From the NCBI GenBank assembly GCA_023429685.1, contig JAEZDF010000024.1, positions 1 through 19,924 of the forward strand: 19,924 nt of DNA, read 5' to 3'. The position numbers and the translations under genes were made by a program. The notes below the pieces were generated by a model that was not told where the DNA came from, did no database searches, and worked only from the letters and a program-made list of their open reading frames with translations. Source of the stretch: Bacillota bacterium (lineage in GTDB: Bacteria; Bacillota; Clostridia; Oscillospirales; Ruminococcaceae). Below are positions 16,635 through 19,924 of the stretch, piece by piece; position 1 is the stretch's first letter, and every line of letters starts with the position of its first letter.

Positions 16635-16722
16635 CGTGTAGTTTTACACTTTATTATCAAACTTCTATTCATATTGATTATATTATGTCAACCAAATAAT
16701 CTACACCAATTAGGAGAACAAC

Positions 16723-17640
16723 ATGAACATTCAAACGATTGCACTCATCGGGGCCGGCGCCATCGGGGCGGTTTACGCTCGTCACCTGCACCATGCCTTG
16801 GGCGATTCGTTTGCGGTCGTCGCAACCGAGCAACGGGCCGAGCGCATGAGGCAAGATGGCATAACCCTAAACGGCGAGACCTTCTTCCCCCGTGTTGTAT
16901 CAACGCGGCAGGACGGATTTTGCGCCGACCTTGTGCTTGTGTGCGTAAAGAATTATCACCTAGACGACGCGGCACGGGATATGCGCGCTGTTGTGGGGAA
17001 AGACACCGTAATCCTCCCCGTGCTCAACGGCATCACAGCGCGTGACCGTATCTTGGAGCACTACCCGGACAACCATGTGCTGTACGGGCTTGCCATCTAC
17101 ATCGACGCGGTGCGCACCGCCGAGGGCGTAATAACCACCAAGGATGGCATCATCCAGCTTGGAGATGCGCAAAACGACCCCGTCTCCCCGCTTGTTGCGG
17201 CGGTAAGCGACGCGCTTGTACGCTCGGGCATCGGCACCGAGGTGTGCCCTGATATGATTCGCATCATTTGGCGAAAGTGGATGCTGAATGTGGGGTGTAA
17301 CCAGGTAAGCGCGTTGACCCGGGCAACCTACAGCGGGTTTCGCACGCCCGAAACCCGAAGCCTGTTCTTTGACGCGATGATGGAGGTCGTAGCGCTCGCA
17401 AAGGCCGCGAACGTGAACCTGACCGAGGCGGATGCGCGCGAGTTTGTGACGCTGATGCAGACCTTCTCGCCCATGAGCAAGACCTCGATGCTGCAGGATG
17501 TGGAGGCTTCTCGCAAAACCGAGGTGGCATCGTTCGGGGGCACGGTATGCGAGATGGGCAGACGATACGGTGTCGCAACACCCGTAAACGATATAATCAC
17601 CCGCCTAATTATAGCCACCGAGCAGGTATATGGTGTTTAA
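16723..17640 (+). CDS. Ketopantoate reductase family (ApbA/PanE-like) dehydrogenase
   Basis: A 305-residue NAD(P)H-dependent reductase of the ketopantoate reductase family, which in true PanE makes pantoate for coenzyme A synthesis. The N-terminal dinucleotide-binding motif is IALIGAGAIGAVYARHL (GxGxxG at 10-15), followed by LVCVKNYHL (K76) and PVLNGI (N102). The helical C-terminal domain carries IWRKWMLNVG, with K185 in the catalytic lysine position, and SMLQDVEASRKTEVASFGG (S255, R264, E267). All key positions seem conserved. The start is the ATG behind AGGAGA (16712-16717). No panB, panC or other pantothenate gene is present here, so a reductase acting on another 2-keto acid is possible. 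Composition returns to the GC-rich host style after the AT-rich island. Confidence 0.88.
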   Translation: MNIQTIALIGAGAIGAVYARHLHHALGDSFAVVATEQRAERMRQDGITLNGETFFPRVVSTRQDGFCADLVLVCVKNYHLDDAARDMRAVVGKDTVILPVLNGITARDRILEHYPDNHVLYGLAIYIDAVRTAEGVITTKDGIIQLGDAQNDPVSPLVAAVSDALVRSGIGTEVCPDMIRIIWRKWMLNVGCNQVSALTRATYSGFRTPETRSLFFDAMMEVVALAKAANVNLTEADAREFVTLMQTFSPMSKTSMLQDVEASRKTEVASFGGTVCEMGRRYGVATPVNDIITRLIIATEQVYGV

Positions 17641-17674
17641 AACGTCGCGCCTCGTACTCTTATAACAAACAGGG

Positions 17675-17703
17675 TTGACAATACTATACCTTTGTGGTAT
17701 AGT
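17675..17703 (+). promoter_or_regulatory. Near-consensus sigma-A promoter of the 39-residue gene
   Basis: TTGACA (17675-17680) and TATAGT (17698-17703) are separated by exactly 17 bases. Transcription should start near 17710, giving a leader of about 35 bases before the ATG at 17745. This is the strongest promoter visible in the window. Confidence 0.9.
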
Positions 17704-17705
17704 AT
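17681..17705. promoter_or_regulatory. Perfect 25-bp dyad (operator) inside the promoter
   Basis: ATACTATACC (17681-17690) and GGTATAGTAT (17696-17705) are exact reverse complements around TTTGT. The dyad fills the spacer and covers the -10 box and lies upstream of the expected transcript, so it should act as DNA, most likely as a repressor site. The 10-5-10 geometry with ATAC/GTAT ends recalls Rrf2/IscR-type sites, but the core differs, so the regulator is unassigned. Confidence 0.8.
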
Positions 17706-17744
17706 AAGAAATCAAACCCATCTATATTACAGGAGGTGCACCAT

Positions 17745-17864
17745 ATGTTGAACTATAAAAACCGTACTGAAGAAGAAAGACTGTTTCAACCTTTTGCCGA
17801 GCAGGAGGGCTGGTGCTCGCCTGAATTCTCATCCGGCTGCATGACGGAAGAGGATGACGACTAG
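17745..17864 (+). CDS. 39-residue two-cysteine acidic small protein, unknown
   Basis: ATG 17745 to TAG 17862-17864, 39 codons. A full-consensus AGGAGGTG (17731-17738) precedes it by 6 bases. Together with a near-consensus promoter, a perfect operator dyad and a terminator just downstream, this is strong evidence for an expressed gene despite its size. The protein starts MLNYKNRTEEERLF, has two cysteines seven residues apart from the next residue on (WCSPEFSSGC, C24 and C32) and ends in an acidic tail (EEDDD). No signal peptide, membrane helix or leader-peptide cleavage motif is visible. I do not recognise a family. Possibilities are a metal- or thiol-binding small protein, a regulatory peptide, or a precursor peptide; no peptide-modifying enzyme lies in the window, which argues against the last. 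Confidence 0.8.
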   Translation: MLNYKNRTEEERLFQPFAEQEGWCSPEFSSGCMTEEDDD

Positions 17865-17878
17865 CATTCATACAAACC

Positions 17879-17911
17879 AAAACAGACCGCTGATTGGCGG
17901 TCTGTTTTTTT
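17879..17911. terminator. Intrinsic terminator, probably bidirectional
   Basis: AAAACAGACCGC (17879-17890) pairs perfectly with GCGGTCTGTTTT (17897-17908) around a 6-base loop, and the T-run continues to 17911. On the - strand the hairpin is followed by TTTTGGTTTG, so it can also stop transcripts from yggS, whose stop codon lies at 17935-17937. Confidence 0.9.
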
Positions 17912-17934
17912 GTGTGGTATTCTGTTTTCGTGTA

Positions 17935-18648
17935 TCATGTGTAGATTCTGGGGCCAAAAAGGGCGGTGCCTACCCGCACCAGCGTAGCGCCCTCGCTTAC
18001 CGCCTGCTCGTAGTCGTCCGACATGCCCATGGAAAGGATGGGTACACCCGACGCATCCAGCAACCCAACGTTACGGTCAAACAGGTCCTTCATCGCCGCA
18101 AAATAGCGACGCGCTTCGTCGGGCGTTTGGGCGGGCGGCGGGATGCACATCAAACCCCGCACCTGCAGGTGAGCAAACCCCGCAAGCTGTTCTAAAAACG
18201 CGGTCAGCTCTAGCGGCTCTATGCCGCCCTTGGAGTGCTCCCCACCGATGTTGACCTCTACAAGCACGTCCTGCGCCGCTATGGTCTTTTGCTGATCGCA
18301 AAGCCGCCCGACGACCTTATCAATCTCGGTGGCAAGCCGAAGGCTATCTACCGAATGAATCAGCTCCACCCTGCCCGCCACCTGCTTGACCTTGTTGGTT
18401 TGCAGCTGCCCGATAAAATGCAGCGACGCGCTGAGATACGCGTTTTGCGCGAGCTTTTCGGTCATCTCCTGCACACGGTTCTCGCCCACAGTCGTAACGC
18501 CCGCGGCAATGATCTCTCGAACCGTTTGGGCATCGCGAGTTTTGGTTGCGGCAAGCAGGGTGATCTCTTGTACGCTTCTGCCCGCCGCTCTGGCGGCGTT
18601 AGCGATGTTTTGCCGTATCACTTCTACATTGTGCGCAAGGTGCGACAT
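17935..18648 (-). CDS. yggS: YggS/PLPBP family pyridoxal phosphate homeostasis protein
   Basis: A 237-residue PLP-binding protein of the YggS family (alanine racemase N-terminal fold), a conserved housekeeping protein that buffers pyridoxal phosphate and affects amino-acid metabolism. The PLP lysine is K36 in LLAATKTR. Other family marks are VGENRVQEM, LHFIGQLQTNKVKQV, IHSVDSLRLA, VNIGGEHSKGG, GLMCIPPPA and LSMGMSDDYEQAV near the C-terminus, where SMGMS and RVGTALFG form the phosphate-binding end. The length matches the family. The start is the ATG at 18648-18646, with GGAGGT (18660-18655) 6 bases upstream. It lies 41 bases after ldh on the same strand and is probably co-transcribed with it. 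In many Firmicutes yggS sits near sepF/division genes; that context is absent here. Confidence 0.95.
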   Translation of the reverse strand: MSHLAHNVEVIRQNIANAARAAGRSVQEITLLAATKTRDAQTVREIIAAGVTTVGENRVQEMTEKLAQNAYLSASLHFIGQLQTNKVKQVAGRVELIHSVDSLRLATEIDKVVGRLCDQQKTIAAQDVLVEVNIGGEHSKGGIEPLELTAFLEQLAGFAHLQVRGLMCIPPPAQTPDEARRYFAAMKDLFDRNVGLLDASGVPILSMGMSDDYEQAVSEGATLVRVGTALFGPRIYT

Positions 18649-18689
18649 AGCTAGACCTCCGTATCGTTCATTGAAAACCGAGTGGGTGA

Positions 18690-19640
18690 TTACAGCGCAA
18701 GGGTTTGGTTATACTGTCTGATTACCTCCACCGAGCGTTTAAACAGGCGCATCTCGTCTTCAGTCAGGCGCGCGCGGACAATCTCCTTGACGCCCTGATG
18801 CCCCAGCACCGCGGGAACCCCTGCGAACACATCGCTTTCGCCGTACTCGCCGCTTAATAAGGTGGATACCGGGATTACGCGGTTTTCATCGTTTAAAATA
18901 ACCTTGATAATCTCCACCACCGTTGCGGCAATTGCGAAGTTTGTCGTACCCTTTACCGTGCCGATCTGAAAGCCAAGGTCGATGACCTCGTGCACAAAAT
19001 GATCAAGGTCAAGGCTGCCAAAGCGCTCGGGGTTGTCGGCAATGATGTCGTAAAACTGCTTTCCGCCCACCGAAACGTTGCTCCACGGCACAAACTGCGA
19101 GTCACCGTGCTCGCCGAGTGTGTATGCCTGCACACTTTTGGCATCTACGCTCATGGCAGATGCAATCAGCCCGCGCAGCCTTGCGGAATCAAGCGCCGTG
19201 CCGGTGCCGATAATCTGGTTTGCGGGAAGCCCCGACAGGCGGTAGACATAGTAGGAAATGATGTCAACCGGATTGGTGACAATGACAAACAGCCCGCGAA
19301 ACCCGCTCTCCATAATGGGTGGGATGATTGACTCGATAATCTGCCTTGAGCCTTCGAGCATATCCAGCCGGCGCTGTCCGGGCTTGTAGGGCACTGCCGC
19401 CGTGACTACGATGATATCCGCGTCTCCGCAGTCCTGATACTCTCCCGCGCGGATGGCAACCGTTCTGGTTTGGTACGCAACGCTGTGCTGCATATCCAGC
19501 GCTTCGGCAACCGCCTTTTTGTGATTCACGTCGACGAGTACAATCTCGTCGCACAGTCCCTGTATGCTCAGGTCAAATGCGGTAGAGGTTCCCACCGCGC
19601 CTGCGCCAACGATTGCGATCTTTACCTTTTTTCTTATCAT
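18690..19640 (-). CDS. ldh: L-lactate dehydrogenase family enzyme
   Basis: A 316-residue NAD-dependent L-2-hydroxyacid dehydrogenase of the LDH/MDH family, reducing pyruvate to L-lactate in fermentation. The NAD fold begins KIAIVGAGAVGTSTAF with D37 (VLVDVN) selecting NAD. The active-site loop is KPGQRRLDML with R91 as the mobile-loop arginine; NPVDIISYYV, GTGTALDSARLR (D151, R154) and LGEHGDSQF (H178) complete the catalytic set. At the specificity position, where lactate enzymes usually have Gln (ANQKPG) and malate enzymes Arg, this protein has Tyr (VPYKPG, Y85), so the exact substrate is not certain. The start is ATG 19640 with a GGGGG Shine-Dalgarno-like run (19652-19648). A clear promoter lies about 110 bases upstream. 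It probably heads an ldh-yggS operon. Confidence 0.92.
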   Translation of the reverse strand: MIRKKVKIAIVGAGAVGTSTAFDLSIQGLCDEIVLVDVNHKKAVAEALDMQHSVAYQTRTVAIRAGEYQDCGDADIIVVTAAVPYKPGQRRLDMLEGSRQIIESIIPPIMESGFRGLFVIVTNPVDIISYYVYRLSGLPANQIIGTGTALDSARLRGLIASAMSVDAKSVQAYTLGEHGDSQFVPWSNVSVGGKQFYDIIADNPERFGSLDLDHFVHEVIDLGFQIGTVKGTTNFAIAATVVEIIKVILNDENRVIPVSTLLSGEYGESDVFAGVPAVLGHQGVKEIVRARLTEDEMRLFKRSVEVIRQYNQTLAL

Positions 19641-19746
19641 AGTGCATCCCCCAATTTAAAAGCGGTGTGGTCGATTACCGGCTGACGCCGACAGCGAAAA
19701 TCTGGTGTAACCATCAAAAACGCGGCTGCCCGTATAGTCTACTTTT

Positions 19747-19775
19747 AGTGTATGGTTTTTGCCGGTGACTGTCAA
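19747..19775 (-). promoter_or_regulatory. Sigma-A promoter of ldh
   Basis: Read on the - strand, TTGACA (19775-19770) is followed after exactly 17 bases by TACACT (19752-19747). Transcription would start near 19740, leaving a leader of about 100 bases before ldh. I see no TTGTTAA-type Rex dyad in it. Confidence 0.75.
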
Positions 19776-19783
19776 GCAAGAAA

Positions 19784-19814
19784 CAGCCGCCGCCTTAAAA
19801 AAAGACGGCGGCTG
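19784..19814 (-). terminator. Hairpin terminator of the gene at the window's right end
   Basis: CAGCCGCCG (19784-19792) pairs with CGGCGGCTG (19806-19814). The stem can be extended past one mismatch. On the - strand it begins 10 bases after the stop codon of the partial gene and is followed by TTTCTT, a short T-rich run. The + strand has no T-run, so it works, if at all, leftward. Confidence 0.55.
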
Positions 19815-19823
19815 ACAGCGGTA

Positions 19824-19924
19824 TTACGGATGCTGCAACCCGTTGTTTACCTCGTTTTTTACCTTTGGCACGCTGTAAAGGTTTGCATACGAATCCATCT
19901 CATCCTCGTTAAGCGGCGCGGATG
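19824..19924 (-). CDS. Partial gene, C-terminal 32 residues only
   Basis: On the - strand the frame is open from the window edge (first full codon 19922-19920) to a TAA at 19826-19824. The encoded tail contains NEDEMDSYANLYSVPKV and ends NGLQHP. The even amino-acid mix, GC-rich codon use and the hairpin 10 bases after the stop support a real 3' end. I do not recognise the family, and 32 residues are too few to assign one. Confidence 0.55.
   Translation of the reverse strand, partial: SAPLNEDEMDSYANLYSVPKVKNEVNNGLQHP

Larger units (their letters stand above)
15079..16722. other. AT-rich two-gene island, possibly acquired
   Basis: Base composition drops sharply. For example, 18 of the 60 bases at 15421-15480 are G or C, against 40 of 60 at 14701-14760 inside sbcC. 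Codon use changes too: AGA, AAA and TTA/ATA-type codons are frequent, and the CGC/GCG codons common in neighbours are rare. The following gene (16723) returns to host-like composition. I see no transposase, integrase, tRNA or flanking direct repeat, so the route of entry is unclear. Confidence 0.6.

Noticed and set aside
16636..16649. GTGTA/TACAC hairpin after the P-loop gene
   Set aside because: The stem is only 5 bp and AT-rich with no proper T-run, too weak to call a terminator.
17675..17705. MerR-type activator site over the small-gene promoter
   Set aside because: MerR-controlled promoters have 19-20 bp spacers. This one has an optimal 17 bp, and the dyad covers the -10 box, which fits repression.
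1..19924. CRISPR array, tRNA/rRNA genes, insertion sequences, prophage
   Set aside because: I saw no regularly spaced repeats, no tRNA- or rRNA-like sequence, and no transposase, integrase or phage structural protein in any translated frame.

Overview
The window looks like a chromosomal stretch from a member of the Clostridia (Firmicutes), possibly an Oscillospirales-type lineage. The evidence is a DUF4364 winged-helix protein, strong AGGAGG ribosome binding sites, frequent TTG/GTG starts, a Clostridia-type SbcCD, and lactate dehydrogenase and capsule genes of Gram-positive type. Most of the window is GC-rich. One AT-rich interval (about 15079-16722) stands out as foreign-looking.

Layout. 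(1) 1-369 holds no convincing gene. (2) 370-1071 encodes a DUF4163/DUF3298 protein and ends at a strong intrinsic terminator (1104-1163). (3) 1274-10096 is a compact seven-gene surface polysaccharide operon on the + strand: a long CapD/FlaA1-type nucleotide-sugar 4,6-dehydratase, a Wzx-type flippase, a Wzy/O-antigen-ligase-type membrane protein, three GT-B glycosyltransferases and an initiating phosphoglycosyl transferase. Together they could make a nucleotide sugar, load the first sugar on a lipid carrier, add about three more sugars, flip the unit and polymerise or ligate it. (4) 10308-15078 is a DUF4364-sbcD-sbcC operon (putative regulator plus DNA-end-processing nuclease). (5) 15158-16634 holds an AT-rich SAM methyltransferase and a small P-loop kinase-like protein, probably acquired. 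(6) 16723-17640 encodes a ketopantoate-reductase-family protein. (7) 17675-17911 is a complete miniature transcription unit: consensus promoter, perfect 25-bp dyad over the promoter, consensus Shine-Dalgarno, a 39-residue two-cysteine protein and a terminator. (8) On the - strand, an ldh-yggS operon (19640 down to 17935) has its own promoter. The window ends inside the 3' end of another - strand gene.

The most notable observations are the 39-residue gene with its operator, and two polysaccharide genes (Wzx at about 3142 and a glycosyltransferase at 8163). The reading frames of these two genes appear to begin at isoleucine codons (ATC/ATT) behind good Shine-Dalgarno sequences, with no ATG/GTG/TTG at the position homology would predict. 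A 49-bp interrupted inverted repeat lies just upstream of the second one. Family assignments come from motif recognition by eye. No database search was possible.
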